Counted from the stretch's first letter, positions 1 through 10,586 are shown. The stretch: DNA of 37,617 nucleotides from Tateyamaria sp. (GCA_018668195.1 JABITU010000122.1:1-37617), one strand, 5' to 3'. The notes: generated by a model not told the origin, from the letters alone. Program-made: numbers and translations.

Positions 1-347
1 ACCAGTTCGAGATCATGTCGCTGTTTGAAACAGATGATCTGGAGGCCGCGATCAATAAGACCGCCGACATGATACCGTTGATGATTTGCACCAAATCCGG
101 CGATGGCGTCACCATAATCGGCGAGGGCAAGCGCGTCGACATACCCGTTGATCCGATCACCCCAGTGGATGCCACGGGCGCGGGCGATCAGTTCGCTGCC
201 GGTTTCATCTATGGCATGCTGACGGGCCGTGATCTGGAAACCTGTGGGCGGATGGGCAACATGTGTGCTGCTGAGGTGATTAGCCACATTGGCCCGCGGC
301 CGCAGGCGGACATGAAACAGCAGTTTCTTGCGGCCGGGCTGGAATAA
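1..347 (+). CDS. PfkB-family carbohydrate/adenosine kinase, C-terminal part (5' end outside window)
   Basis: The reading frame is already open at the left edge (in frame from base 3) and ends at TAA 345-347, so only about the last 114 residues are present. It carries the C-terminal PfkB signature DATGAGDQFAAGF (bases about 168-206), whose GAGD aspartate is the catalytic base that activates the substrate hydroxyl and whose GAG forms the anion hole. Family knowledge: ribokinase/PfkB kinases phosphorylate sugars or nucleosides with ATP in the cytoplasm. The sequence before the signature (ICTKSGDGV, then a short strand-rich stretch) and the end (EVISHIGPRPQ) resemble alphaproteobacterial adenosine kinases, but the substrate-binding N-terminus is missing, so the substrate is an inference. 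No terminator is evident before the next gene 54 bases downstream. Confidence 0.85.
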   Translation, partial: QFEIMSLFETDDLEAAINKTADMIPLMICTKSGDGVTIIGEGKRVDIPVDPITPVDATGAGDQFAAGFIYGMLTGRDLETCGRMGNMCAAEVISHIGPRPQADMKQQFLAAGLE

Positions 348-401
348 CCCACGCGTGCGGTCAAGCAATGCAGCGTTGGGACAAGCAATAGAGGCGAATC
401 A

Positions 402-992
402 ATGTTGAGCGATGGCTTTCACGATGTGCCACGGGGCAAGGTTGCGATGGTCGTGACCGATCTTGAGATGACAGCGCCGCAAAGCCGAGAATGCGCGCGG
501 CCAGACGGTCTGGACTTCGGGCCGCTTGAGGTGACCGCCGATACCTATCGCGACCTTTTTTGCTCGATTGGCGCCCCATGGCTGTGGTTCTCGCGCATGG
601 TTTTGGATGATGCTGCACTCAACGTCATTCTAAATGACGACCAAGTCCATCTTTACACGTTGCGTAAAAACGGGCAGCCCAAAGCCTTGCTTGAACTTGA
701 TTTCAGAACCAAATCCACATGTGAACTTGCGTATTTTGGTGTCACACCCGAGTTGATCGGAAAAGGGGCCGGAGCCTATCTGATGGATCGTGCGATCGAA
801 TTGGCCTTTGCCGCACCGATCCAGCGTTTCCACTTGCACACCTGTACAATCGACAGCCCACAGGCACTGGGTTTTTATCAGCGTTCGGGCTTTTTACCAA
901 TACGACAGCAAATCGAGATCGCCGATGACCCGCGCCTGACCATGGGTTACGACCGTACCCTCGCCCCGCACGTTCCAATATTCGACCCCTGA
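402..992 (+). CDS. GNAT family N-acetyltransferase
   Basis: A 196-residue cytoplasmic protein with a C-terminal GNAT fold. Motif A is visible as FGVTPELIGKGAGAYLMDRA (about residues 112-131), the acetyl-CoA pyrophosphate loop, here with IGKGAG in place of the commoner Q/R-x-x-G-x-G/A. It is followed by the typical SPQALGFYQRSGF motif B region (about 153-165). The first 60 residues are less conserved and hold no recognised domain. The start ATG 402 has a GAGG Shine-Dalgarno about 10 bases upstream. The acceptor substrate cannot be told from sequence. The gene converges on rppH, with a small GC-rich hairpin between the two stops. Confidence 0.8.
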   Translation: MLSDGFHDVPRGKVAMVVTDLEMTAPQSRECARPDGLDFGPLEVTADTYRDLFCSIGAPWLWFSRMVLDDAALNVILNDDQVHLYTLRKNGQPKALLELDFRTKSTCELAYFGVTPELIGKGAGAYLMDRAIELAFAAPIQRFHLHTCTIDSPQALGFYQRSGFLPIRQQIEIADDPRLTMGYDRTLAPHVPIFDP

Positions 993-997
993 CACGA

Positions 998-1016
998 TGG
1001 GGCTATACGGGCCCCA
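998..1016. terminator. Hairpin between convergent genes, possible bidirectional terminator
   Basis: TGGGGC (998-1003) pairs perfectly with GCCCCA (1011-1016) around a 7-base loop. It lies in the 41-base gap between the convergent GNAT gene and rppH. There is no clear T-run on either side, so it may be only a weak terminator. Confidence 0.4.
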
Positions 1017-1033
1017 CCCAGATCAATGGTGCA

Positions 1034-1516
1034 TCACATATGTGCCGCAAATACTGCCAGAACCCGCGCGTATACCTCGCGTTTGAACGGCACAATCGCA
1101 TCGGGCAATTCCGCAGGTGCCATCCATTTCCAGGCAGAAAACTCTGGCTCTTTTGTCTCGATATTGATGTGCGCGTCGGTGCCACTAAAGCGCAAAAGAA
1201 ACCACTTTTGTTCTTGGCCACGGTAGCGCCCTTTCCACAGCTGCGGAATCAGGTCGTGCGGCAATTCATAAGGTAGCCAATCATCGGTCTCGGCCACAAC
1301 GTCGACCAGTTCTGCGGTTATACCGGTTTCTTCCTCTAACTCGCGCAGGGCCGCAGCCCGTGCATCTTCACCTTTGTCAACACCGCCCTGTGGCATCTGC
1401 CATGCATCCTTGTAACGGTCTTTGCGCTGCCCGACCCATACATGACCCTCATCATTCAAAACCATCAAACCAACATTTCGACGGTACGGTAATTTTGCAA
1501 TGTCTTCGGGGGTCAT
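1034..1516 (-). CDS. rppH: RNA pyrophosphohydrolase (Nudix hydrolase)
   Basis: A 160-residue cytoplasmic Nudix enzyme of the RppH/NudH type, which removes pyrophosphate from 5'-triphosphorylated RNA to license decay and also hydrolyses dinucleoside polyphosphates. The Nudix box lies at residues 44-66: GGVDKGED, then REL (58-60) and EEETGI. The family-typical N-terminus ([13 protein letters not shown]) and the QMPQGG and FSAWKW motifs (the latter near residue 125) agree with proteobacterial RppH, as does the length. The ATG at 1516 overlaps the stop of the upstream GNAT gene by 4 nt (ATGA), so it would be translationally coupled to that gene, which is itself broken by a nonsense codon. That could lower RppH translation unless it has its own initiation. 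Confidence 0.93.
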   Translation of the reverse strand: MTPEDIAKLPYRRNVGLMVLNDEGHVWVGQRKDRYKDAWQMPQGGVDKGEDARAAALRELEEETGITAELVDVVAETDDWLPYELPHDLIPQLWKGRYRGQEQKWFLLRFSGTDAHINIETKEPEFSAWKWMAPAELPDAIVPFKREVYARVLAVFAAHM

Positions 1517-1977
1517 TTCAGCAACTTCTCCATTTGGGCGCGGGCAAGTGTTTGTCCCGCACGGGGCACCGTTTCATGGCGAATAACACAAAAGCCACAG
1601 GCCTCAAAGGCGCGTTGAGCCGTTAGGCTGGCATGTGTCCAAAGACGCGAACACCCCTTTTCTACAGCGTATGTTTCCAGAGCCTCGTAGAGCACGCGAA
1701 ACACACCGCGACCCTGTGAAGCGGCTGCGACAAATACCAAATCAACATAGCCTTGCGCACCGAGTGATATAAAAGCTGTTGGCCCGCTGGCCTCTTCAGC
1801 AAGCCAAACCTGCTGCGATGCAAGGCGCGCAGCCCACTCAGGTCCAGAATTTGGAGCACTCTGCCATGCGTGCCGCTGCGCCAGCGTATATGCGCTGCGG
1901 CCCTCATGGATCGCATTTTACATGATCAGGCCAAGGTGATCGGCATCTGCATCGGTTGCTTCGCGCACCAAAACCAT
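1513..1977 (-). pseudogene. GNAT acetyltransferase interrupted by in-frame TAA at codon 20
   Basis: Translated from ATG 1977-1975, which has AGGAG 9 nt upstream, the frame reads MVLVREATDADADHLGLIM, then TAA (1920-1918), then continues unbroken from NAIHEGRSAYTLAQRHAW through a normal GNAT core to a stop at 1513. The part after the stop contains VDLVFVAAASQGRGVFRVLY (motif A) and a closing TAQRAFEACGF motif. N-terminal helix, HEG-x-x-AY segment and core are all in one frame and in the usual order for this GNAT subfamily, so one codon change separates it from an intact protein of about 154 residues. A short product starting at TTG 1740 would lack half the fold. The gene overlaps rppH by 4 nt. 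A sequencing error or recent inactivation are the main explanations. Confidence 0.85.
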
Positions 1978-1993
1978 TCCATTTTGCTCCTGA

Positions 1994-4090
<2,097 letters not shown>

Positions 4091-4139
4091 TGGTGCGCAG
4101 CCCACACGCTTTTAAGTGCCGCGTTCTGCTGAACGCTGT

Positions 4140-4239
4140 ATTTTATGAAATTCCTGAAACATTGGGCATCTGCTTACGCATTGAAATTTTGCACTTAAAG
4201 CAGCGTTATGTGGTTTAAGTTTTTCGCATAGTGCTCTGG
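4140..4239 (+). repeat. Dispersed 100-bp repeat, copy C
   Basis: This unit lies 50 bases after the fadH stop. Its first 48 bases (4140-4187) align without gaps to the core of the unit at 37444-37491 (reverse strand) with 36 of 48 identical by hand count. The remaining 52 bases keep the GCAGCGTTA block and the terminal TTTTTCGCATA block at the same spacing as the other copies. It is the most divergent complete copy together with A2. It has no open reading frame of note. Confidence 0.75.
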
Positions 4240-4471
4240 TGATGGTAATTATACCGTGCGACTGAAAGCCTGCGCGATGCACCTTGAGGTCATGTTACAG
4301 GCTTTTAACATCTGATCTGCAAGGCTAAAAACCACAACACAGATCCTGCATTATCGCTGCTATACCGCGAATTATCCCTCCTAATTTCCATATGTTATCA
4401 CAACCTTGCCCTGATCTTGCCCTTATTATCCACGACGCTGCACCTTGCAACGGAAGCCGAAAGGGACAGGC
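4240..4471. other. Non-coding spacer before LysR gene
   Basis: About 230 AT-rich bases between the repeat copy and the LysR start. The only structure noticed is an inverted repeat AAAGCCTG/CAGGCTTT around 4265-4308. No confident promoter or gene was recognised here. Confidence 0.5.
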
Positions 4472-5377
4472 ATGGACCGCCTTACAGAAATGGAAGCCTT
4501 TGCCAACGTTATAGATCAGGGTGGGTTTACAGATGCCGCAAAGCACATGGGGATTTCAAAATCAGCTGTCTCAAAATACGTTTCATCGCTTGAGGCCCGT
4601 TTAGGCGCGCGTCTTTTGAACCGAACAACCCGTCGGGTCTCACCAACCGAAATTGGCCTCGCCTATTATGATCGCGCCCGTCGTGTTTTGAACGATGCAG
4701 GTGAAGCCGATGCGCTGATCACATCCATGCAATCAGAACCTTCGGGCTTGCTGCGCATCTCAGTCGCAACAGATTTCGGCGCTAATCATCTGTCGCCATG
4801 CCTATCCAAGTTTCTTGAGGATTTTCCAGAGATCAACGTAAACATGGTTTTCGAAAATCGCTATGTTGAGCTGGTCGCGGAGGGGTTTGACGTAGCTGTG
4901 CGCATTGGCCAATTAGAAACCAGCCCTCTACACGCCCGTAAACTGACCGAAACTTCCATGCGCATGATCGCCAGTCCAATATATTTTAAAAAGTACGGTC
5001 GCCCAAAGAAAATTGATGACCTTAACGCGCACAAGCTACTGCATTATTCAAACCAACCATCAGGCAACATGTGGAAGCTGACCGCGCCATCCGGTGAGAA
5101 GCGCCAAGTGCGCACTCCTGGTTGGCTCAGTATTAATGACGGGCAATCGCTGCTCAAGGCCACAGTCGCGGGGCTCGGCATAGCATACCTTCCGTCGTTT
5201 CTTTACTCTGAAGCCATGGAAAAAGGATTGGTGCAGGATGCTATTCCAGATTTGCCGGGCGAGACACAAGGCATTTATGCGATGTATCCGCCAGGTCGAT
5301 TTACCCAACCAAAGGTCCGTGCATTCGTTGACTTTTTGACTCATACATTTGCCCACAAAGGTCCAATGAAGTGGTGA
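4472..5377 (+). CDS. LysR-family transcriptional regulator
   Basis: A 301-residue LysR regulator. Start ATG 4472 is chosen because MDRLTEMEAFANVIDQGGF is the standard LTTR N-terminus and an AAGGGA ribosome-binding sequence lies just upstream. An in-frame TTG at 4445 would add 9 atypical residues. The winged helix-turn-helix spans roughly residues 1-60 (FTDAAKHMGISKSAVSKYV, then LEARLGARLLNRTTRRVS). The effector-binding domain begins near residue 90 (LLRISVATDFG) and is of the CrgA/AaeR-like subgroup judged by FGxNHLSPxLxxF. It follows fadH on the same strand, but with 381 bases and a repeat between them, so control of fadH is only a guess. The effector is unknown. Confidence 0.9.
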   Translation: MDRLTEMEAFANVIDQGGFTDAAKHMGISKSAVSKYVSSLEARLGARLLNRTTRRVSPTEIGLAYYDRARRVLNDAGEADALITSMQSEPSGLLRISVATDFGANHLSPCLSKFLEDFPEINVNMVFENRYVELVAEGFDVAVRIGQLETSPLHARKLTETSMRMIASPIYFKKYGRPKKIDDLNAHKLLHYSNQPSGNMWKLTAPSGEKRQVRTPGWLSINDGQSLLKATVAGLGIAYLPSFLYSEAMEKGLVQDAIPDLPGETQGIYAMYPPGRFTQPKVRAFVDFLTHTFAHKGPMKW

Positions 5378-5409
5378 GATGAGCTTTGCTACATTTCACT
5401 TCAGTGATC

Positions 5410-5433
5410 GCCCCGATACGTAAACATTGGGGC
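5410..5433. terminator. Hairpin between convergent LysR and OmpA-domain genes
   Basis: GCCCCGAT (5410-5417) pairs with ATTGGGGC (5426-5433), one G-T wobble, 8-base loop. It lies in the 70-base gap between two convergent stops. No long T-run follows, so terminator function is tentative. Confidence 0.4.
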
Positions 5434-5447
5434 ATTTCGCGTTCATG

Positions 5448-6383
5448 TTAGCCTTCTTCGTTGACTATGATCACCTCAACCCGGCGGTTTACGGTGCGAC
5501 CGGCTTCGGTTCGGTTAGATGCCCGTGGCGCAAGATATCCCATACCCTGCGCATCTACGCGGGCCGGATCCACCGCATGTTGTTCAATCAACCGCAACCG
5601 GACAGACTGGGCACGTTCTTGGGACACTGCTATGTTTGCTTCCAACCCGCCAGAGGTGTCGGTATGCCCAACGATTGCCAGCTTCAACTTTGGTCGCTCA
5701 GACAGCAAATCCGCCAGTGCGGCCAGTTCAGGTGCCGGCGCGTCCGACAGGCTGGTTGTTCCGACTGCGAAATTGATGCCTGACAAAACGTAATGCCCAT
5801 GCGCAGCCAACTGGCTCGCTATCCCACCAAGGGGAGTCTCAGGCGCAATCTCTTGGGGCGTGGCGGAAATCAATTCCAAGCTTTTGGTCAACACCCCCGC
5901 ATGCATGATCTGAATATAACTCGCACTGTCGGCGGCGCTTACCAAAAGGGTGATCGCTGACTGCCCCCGAGGGTCGAGGGCAGTCAGGAAACGAAACGCC
6001 CGGATGTTGACATACATATTGGGCGCGGGCAGCACTTCGATGTTGAAGCGAAAATCGTAGCCGCCGCAACTGATCTGGTTGCAATCAAGCAGAATTTCAT
6101 AGCCCGCGGCATCGATCTGATCGCGCAGTGGTGACAACATCTGAAGTGTCGTTAGTCCGGGTACATTAATGCGGTAAGCCCGGCGCGTGACCCTCCCTTC
6201 AAACTGAAGGTCCTCTAGTGCGCCGTCTTTGAAAGGACTAACTGGAATACTGACCTCATCGAATACGCTGTCACGCGCTGCGGTCTGTTTCGCGTTGTAG
6301 GGCAGATTCAGATCCAGCGCGTAGGAAGGCAGCGCCAAAATCCACAGCGCCAGACCAAAACCGCATAAACTGCCAGCCCTCAT
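5448..6383 (-). CDS. OmpA-domain envelope protein
   Basis: A 311-residue secreted protein with a signal peptide at about 1-22 (hydrophobic LALWILALPSYA, cleavage likely after YA). The middle (about 30-180) has no family I recognise. The C-terminal OmpA/MotB peptidoglycan-binding domain is at about 200-308: the NFAVGTTSL strand, GHTDTSG with Asp242, SQERAQSV with Arg257 (the pair that holds diaminopimelate), and the closing NRTEAGRTVNRRVEV. Lack of an N-terminal eight-strand barrel means it is probably a periplasmic or outer-membrane-attached peptidoglycan anchor, not a porin. Two cysteines (about 101 and 106) could form a disulfide. It is the last gene of an operon with cinA-like, GNAT and AhpD-like genes, its ATG 2 bases after the preceding stop. 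Confidence 0.88.
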   Translation of the reverse strand: MRAGSLCGFGLALWILALPSYALDLNLPYNAKQTAARDSVFDEVSIPVSPFKDGALEDLQFEGRVTRRAYRINVPGLTTLQMLSPLRDQIDAAGYEILLDCNQISCGGYDFRFNIEVLPAPNMYVNIRAFRFLTALDPRGQSAITLLVSAADSASYIQIMHAGVLTKSLELISATPQEIAPETPLGGIASQLAAHGHYVLSGINFAVGTTSLSDAPAPELAALADLLSERPKLKLAIVGHTDTSGGLEANIAVSQERAQSVRLRLIEQHAVDPARVDAQGMGYLAPRASNRTEAGRTVNRRVEVIIVNEEG

Positions 6384-6385
6384 TT

Positions 6386-6952
6386 TCAGCGTGCCTGACC
6401 ATGATATTCTTCGTTGGGCTGCATCGCAGTGGCGCTGGCCACCCGGTTCGTCATGTTAAAGAACGCGGCAACGTTTATGACATCCCAAATGTCACGGTCA
6501 GTCAATCCATGCTCCCGTAGGGTCTGCCGATCAGTCTCTTCGATGGTATAGGACGCTTGCGTAATCTTTTCTGCAAGGGCCAGCATCGATCGCTGGCGCG
6601 GTGTCACATCTGCCACGCGCCAATTCATCACCAACTGCTCGCCAAGGATGGGATTTCCCGACAGCTGCCGTACCGCCGCACCATGGGCGGTCAAACAATA
6701 GAAACAACGGTTGGTCGCACTGACGACCACGGCAATCATCTCGCGCTCGAGCTTACTAAGTTCACTTTCAGCAAGCATCAGATCGTTATAAAGTGCAGTG
6801 AACGCATCCAGCTTGGCAATATCAAAGGCATGCGCCTGTAACACATTCGGGATCATACCCAACTTGTTCTGGCAAATATCAAAATATTTCTGCGTTTGAT
6901 CGGGCAAGGGATCAACCATAGGCAGATCGAGGGCGGTTGGCTGGTCTGTCAT
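6386..6952 (-). CDS. AhpD-like / peroxidase-related protein (carboxymuconolactone decarboxylase fold)
   Basis: A 188-residue cytoplasmic protein of the AhpD/CMD superfamily. The redox site is visible as CFYCLTAH, with Cys83, Cys86 and His90, preceded by the conserved LEREMIAVVVSAT helix. Members with this CxxC-xxx-H site act as alkyl-hydroperoxide or disulfide reductants. The family-typical N-terminus LPMVDPLPDQTQKYFD and the NMTNRVAxAxxMQPNEEYH ending fit the 'uncharacterised peroxidase-related enzyme' subgroup. The start at 6952 is preferred over an upstream in-frame start at 6988 because it gives a 4-nt ATGA overlap with the preceding GNAT gene and the family N-terminus. The physiological substrate is unknown. 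Confidence 0.87.
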   Translation of the reverse strand: MTDQPTALDLPMVDPLPDQTQKYFDICQNKLGMIPNVLQAHAFDIAKLDAFTALYNDLMLAESELSKLEREMIAVVVSATNRCFYCLTAHGAAVRQLSGNPILGEQLVMNWRVADVTPRQRSMLALAEKITQASYTIEETDRQTLREHGLTDRDIWDVINVAAFFNMTNRVASATAMQPNEEYHGQAR

Positions 6953-7671
6953 GTGCTCTCCGGTTTTTGACGGTAGTGATAGCCGCAACGTTTGCGAAAA
7001 CCCAACCGTTGGTACAGCATATTAGCAGCCGTGTTTGCGTGGGTACACAGCACTGCGATATGATCGGCGTCGTTTTGCGCGGCCCAATGCCCAGCAGCCC
7101 GCATGATCCAATTCGCCACACCTTGCCTGCGTTGATGTTGCAACACCTCAACCGCGTGAACCATGGCAATACCATCGTGGATCGCCACAAAGGCAGTGCC
7201 CGCTGGCTTTTCGTTCCATCGCGCCAAAATTGCAGTCTTTTTGTTGGCCCGGTGCATCACATCGAGCCGACTTTTGCCGATTTCACCCTTGGCCCAAATG
7301 TCTGTCATGATCGCTAACGGCTCCCAAATGGCAAAGGCCGTTACGGGTGGGATAGGCTGGTCCGTCAGCAGGCCGGTATCTGCAAGATAGACATTCACAG
7401 GGTCGACGACATTATAACCCTGATTCGCCAAAATACTGTCCAGCGCTGCGTCAGCACCGCGAACCATGAACAAAGGCGTTTGACCCAGTGCACGCATCGC
7501 GTTTTCTGCAGCAGCTATATCGCCTGCGCCTGGTGCATCCGTCGCCGTTGCAGCACTTACACGCTTTCCACCGCCCTGCCCCTCGCGCAGTATCCATGGC
7601 CCATGCGAATGCATTTTGACCGCAGGCCACGTGCCATCAACCGCTGCATAAACAGACGCAGGTGTGATCAT
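6949..7671 (-). CDS. GNAT family N-acetyltransferase
   Basis: A 240-residue protein whose C-terminal half is a clear GNAT domain: AMVHAVEVLQHQRRQGVANWIM carries the acetyl-CoA loop RRQGVA (about residues 175-196), followed by AVLCTHANTAANMLYQRLGF (about 210-229), the typical strand-helix end. The N-terminal half (about 1-110) is less conserved and probably a second, degenerate GNAT-like unit. Both ends overlap its neighbours by 4 nt (CinA-like upstream, AhpD-like downstream), which points to one transcript and coupled translation. The acceptor is unknown; the context gives no clear clue beyond a mixed housekeeping operon. Confidence 0.85.
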   Translation of the reverse strand: MITPASVYAAVDGTWPAVKMHSHGPWILREGQGGGKRVSAATATDAPGAGDIAAAENAMRALGQTPLFMVRGADAALDSILANQGYNVVDPVNVYLADTGLLTDQPIPPVTAFAIWEPLAIMTDIWAKGEIGKSRLDVMHRANKKTAILARWNEKPAGTAFVAIHDGIAMVHAVEVLQHQRRQGVANWIMRAAGHWAAQNDADHIAVLCTHANTAANMLYQRLGFRKRCGYHYRQKPEST

Positions 7672-8390
7672 GCCGGAAATTCTGCGTTCAAAGCCGAAAT
7701 CGCTCGTGCCACCTCTGCGGTATCAGTTCCTCTTACAACGATATTGGCACCATAGCGCCCGTCTTTTTGAAAGGGATATGACCCAAAGCTTAGTTTGGGG
7801 AAGAGGGCGGCTAGGTTACCAAGTGGGCCCGCAATGTCGCCTTCGCCTCGCTCGACCCGCAGCGTGCTTGACACCAGTGGTGCCCCACCTGTGAGCGACG
7901 GCAAGATACTGGCCACCATTGCGCGAAACACAGATGGCACCCCGGCCATCACGTGAACATTGCCAAGGGTGAAACCCGGCGCCGACGAAACGGGATTGTC
8001 GATCAGGCTGGCACCATCCGGGATACGAGCCATTCGTAATCGCGCCGCGTTCAGCTCAACACCCGAACGCGCATAGTGGTCGGCCAGAATCGCACGCGCA
8101 TCATCGCGCACATCGATAGACACGCCAAACGCCTCGGCGATGCAATCAGCCGTGATGTCGTCATGCGTCGGCCCGATACCACCTGATGTAAATACGTTGT
8201 CATAGGCAGCAGACAAAGCCTGCACTGTCGCAACAATTGCAGCTGGATCATCGCTGACCACGCGTGCCTCGCGCAGATCAATGCCATGCTCTGTCAATTG
8301 ACCCGCGAGATAATGCATGTTTGCATCGCGTGTACGCCCGGAAAGGATCTCATCTCCGATGACAAGTATCGCAGCAGTTGGGTTTGGCAT
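7668..8390 (-). CDS. CinA-like molybdopterin-binding (MoCF) domain protein
   Basis: A 240-residue protein of the competence/damage-inducible protein A family, holding the MoaB/Mog-type domain but not the C-terminal nicotinamide-nucleotide amidohydrolase part of full-length CinA. Seen: AILVIGDEILSGRTRDAN at residues 7-24 and the TSGGIGPTHDDIT loop at 68-80 that binds the pterin or nucleotide phosphate in this fold. Start ATG 8390 is chosen because AAGGAG sits 9 nt upstream; an upstream in-frame start at 8450 would overlap sfsA and adds unconserved residues. It diverges from sfsA (48-base gap) and heads an operon of four overlapping genes. Proposed roles include ADP-ribose pyrophosphatase activity in nucleotide recycling; the role here is inferred. 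Confidence 0.88.
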   Translation of the reverse strand: MPNPTAAILVIGDEILSGRTRDANMHYLAGQLTEHGIDLREARVVSDDPAAIVATVQALSAAYDNVFTSGGIGPTHDDITADCIAEAFGVSIDVRDDARAILADHYARSGVELNAARLRMARIPDGASLIDNPVSSAPGFTLGNVHVMAGVPSVFRAMVASILPSLTGGAPLVSSTLRVERGEGDIAGPLGNLAALFPKLSFGSYPFQKDGRYGANIVVRGTDTAEVARAISALNAEFPA

Positions 8391-8438
8391 TCTCGGATCT
8401 CCTTGAGCAACGCTGTGCATCGGTATAGGCCGGGGTCC

Positions 8439-9143
8439 ATGCGCTTTCAAACTGAACTTGTCCCCGCCACATTAATCCAACGCTACAAAAGGTTTCTTGC
8501 CGATTGCCGATTGGATGATGGGCGTGAAATAACGGCCCATTGTGCGAACCCGGGTTCGATGATGGGACTGGCTGAGCCGGGGACGCGCATCTGGCTGGAA
8601 CCCAATGACGATCCCAGAAAAAAGCTGAAATTTGGATGGCGTTTATTAGAACATGCCAACGGTCGCTATACCGGGGTCGACACGTCAGTGCCAAACAAGG
8701 TCGTGCGCGCCGCTCTGATCGAACAAAAAATCGCGCTCATGTCGGCATATTCCCAAGTGCGTCCCGAACAGAAATATGGCGCAAACAGCCGTATCGATTT
8801 CCTGCTGAGTGGTGAGGGTCTGCCCGATGCTTATGTCGAGGTAAAATCAGTGACCCTATCACGTCAGAACGGGCTGGCCGAGTTCCCTGACGGCGTTACA
8901 GCGCGCGGCGCCAAGCATCTGGACGAACTTGCTACCATCGCACGAGCGGGGCAGCGGGCGGTGATGCTTTACCTTGTGCAGCGCACCGATTGTACAAGAT
9001 TCACTTTAGCAAATGACATCGATTACACCTATGCTGTTGCTTGTGAACGCGCTTTGCTGGCCGGGGTAGAAATGCTGTGCCTTGGCACCCATATCAGCCC
9101 GGAAGAGATTACAATCAGTGGTGCTATACCTGTGGTGGTGTGA
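8439..9143 (+). CDS. sfsA: SfsA family protein (sugar fermentation stimulation homologue)
   Basis: A 234-residue protein matching SfsA over its whole length. Visible signatures are the N-terminal OB-like part with RFLADCRL and AHCANPGSMMGL (about 20-45), and the nuclease-like core with RIDFLL (about 115) and YVEVKSVTL (about 130), where Asp, Glu and Lys resemble a PD-(D/E)xK active site. RGAKHLDEL (about 155) is also typical. The ATG at 8439 is chosen because MRFQTELVPATLIQRYKRF is the conserved start; longer in-frame starts run back through the CinA-like gene. Family knowledge: E. coli SfsA affects maltose metabolism and binds DNA, but its molecular function is not settled. It is followed by map after 51 bases, an arrangement common in Rhodobacterales. 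Confidence 0.93.
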   Translation: MRFQTELVPATLIQRYKRFLADCRLDDGREITAHCANPGSMMGLAEPGTRIWLEPNDDPRKKLKFGWRLLEHANGRYTGVDTSVPNKVVRAALIEQKIALMSAYSQVRPEQKYGANSRIDFLLSGEGLPDAYVEVKSVTLSRQNGLAEFPDGVTARGAKHLDELATIARAGQRAVMLYLVQRTDCTRFTLANDIDYTYAVACERALLAGVEMLCLGTHISPEEITISGAIPVVV

Positions 9144-9194
9144 CAGCCCCTAGCCCTTTTCGCCGCGGTGCAGTAAACTTACCCAAACGCCTTT

Positions 9195-10019
9195 ATGGAG
9201 CACATCGTGAACCACGAAACTCGTGGCCGTCTGACCAAGGATGGCATTCGCATTTATGACGACGCCGACTTTTCCGGCATGCACGTGGCTGGACGCCTTG
9301 CAGCCGAGATTTTGGACGCAATAGCGCCCCATGTTTTGGTGGGCCAATCCACAGCGGCAATTGATCGTATAATCGAAGAGATGATCAAAGATGCAGGCGC
9401 CACATCAGCCACAATCGGCTACAAAGGTTATAAACACGCCAGTTGCATTAGCGTGAACCACGTCGTGTGCCACGGCATCCCCGGAGACAAAACGCTAAAA
9501 GACGGCGACATACTAAACATCGATGTCACGGTGATCGTCGATGGTTGGTTTGGCGACACCAGCCGGATGTACGTTGCTGGAAAACTGCCGCGCAAGGCAG
9601 AACGTCTGATCAATGTAACGTACGATGCCCTGATGCGTGGAATTGATGCTGTGAAGCCGGGAAATACCTTTGGCGATATCGGCCATACCATTCAGGCCTT
9701 TGTGGAAAGCCATCGAATGTCCGTCGTCCGCGATTTTTGCGGCCACGGTCTGGGTCGGGTGTTCCATGCCCCTCCGAATGTGCTTCACTATGGACGACCC
9801 GGCACGGGTGCCATTTTGGAACCCGGCATGTTCTTTACCATCGAACCTATGGTGAACCTTGGACGTCCCGAAACAAAAACACTTTCGGATGACTGGACAG
9901 CCGTGACACGCGATAAATCGCTTTCCGCACAGTTTGAACATTCGGTCGGTGTGACAGAGGATGGGTGCGAAATCTTTACCCTGTCACCAAGTGGCAGGTT
10001 CCATCCTACATACGGGTGA
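9195..10019 (+). CDS. map: Methionine aminopeptidase type I
   Basis: A 274-residue cytoplasmic dinuclear-metal peptidase that removes the initiator methionine from new proteins. The five metal ligands are all present and spaced as in E. coli MAP: Asp110, Asp121, His184, Glu217 and Glu248, plus the substrate-contacting His93 in CHGIPG. GHGLGRVFHAPP (183-194) and FTIEPMV (214-220) are the type I signatures. The N-terminal residues up to about 20 are slightly longer than in E. coli, usual for alphaproteobacteria. It lies downstream of sfsA on the same strand and may share its transcript. It converges on rsmD with only 6 bases between stops. Confidence 0.96.
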   Translation: MEHIVNHETRGRLTKDGIRIYDDADFSGMHVAGRLAAEILDAIAPHVLVGQSTAAIDRIIEEMIKDAGATSATIGYKGYKHASCISVNHVVCHGIPGDKTLKDGDILNIDVTVIVDGWFGDTSRMYVAGKLPRKAERLINVTYDALMRGIDAVKPGNTFGDIGHTIQAFVESHRMSVVRDFCGHGLGRVFHAPPNVLHYGRPGTGAILEPGMFFTIEPMVNLGRPETKTLSDDWTAVTRDKSLSAQFEHSVGVTEDGCEIFTLSPSGRFHPTYG

Positions 10020-10025
10020 TTCTAT

Positions 10026-10586
10026 TTAAAAGTTAGCTTCGTCGCTGCGTGTTAGAAGGGTCAAGTGCGCCTCTCCGAATTTGCGTTGATCGACCAGCGC
10101 ATAGCCATCTGGTGGAGATTTAAACGCGCTCTCCTCCCAGATCACCAAAGCATCTGGCGTCAAACAGTGACGCAGATTGGCCAACGCCAACTCGCCCAGT
10201 GCCTTGCCATAGGGCGGATCGAGGAAAACCAAATCAAAGGTTTCCTGATCGGCCAGTTTTTTCCGGGTTGCGTCGGCCCGGATCAGTCTGGCTTGTTTCT
10301 GTGCACCGAGCTTGCTGATGTTTTCAGCGATCAACCTTTGACCTGTGCGCCCATTTTCCACAAAAACAACAGAGGCCGCCCCACGCGACAGCGCCTCAAG
10401 ACCAAGCGCACCGGTGCCTGCAAACAGGTCGAGAACCCGAGCATTATCTAGCACATTCCGATGTACCAGCATCGAAAACAGGCTTTCGCGCACTCTGTCG
10501 GGCGTGGGGCGCAAATGCGCGCTCGGATCGCCCTTACCCAGGGTGGCCAGCCGCATACCCCGCCAACGCCCCGCGATGATTCTCAC
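10026..10586 (-). CDS. rsmD: 16S rRNA (guanine-966-N2)-methyltransferase
   Basis: A 186-residue SAM-dependent RNA methylase of the RsmD family, which methylates G966 of 16S rRNA in the 30S P site. Seen: the N-terminal MRIIAGRWRGMRL typical of RsmD, the LRPTPDRVRESLFSML segment (26-40), SAM motif I VLDLFAGTGALGLEAL (51-66) and the catalytic DPPYG at 123-127. Start is GTG at 10586, which overlaps the upstream flavoprotein stop by 4 nt. Length is typical of the family. Confidence 0.95.
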   Translation of the reverse strand: MRIIAGRWRGMRLATLGKGDPSAHLRPTPDRVRESLFSMLVHRNVLDNARVLDLFAGTGALGLEALSRGAASVVFVENGRTGQRLIAENISKLGAQKQARLIRADATRKKLADQETFDLVFLDPPYGKALGELALANLRHCLTPDALVIWEESAFKSPPDGYALVDQRKFGEAHLTLLTRSDEANF

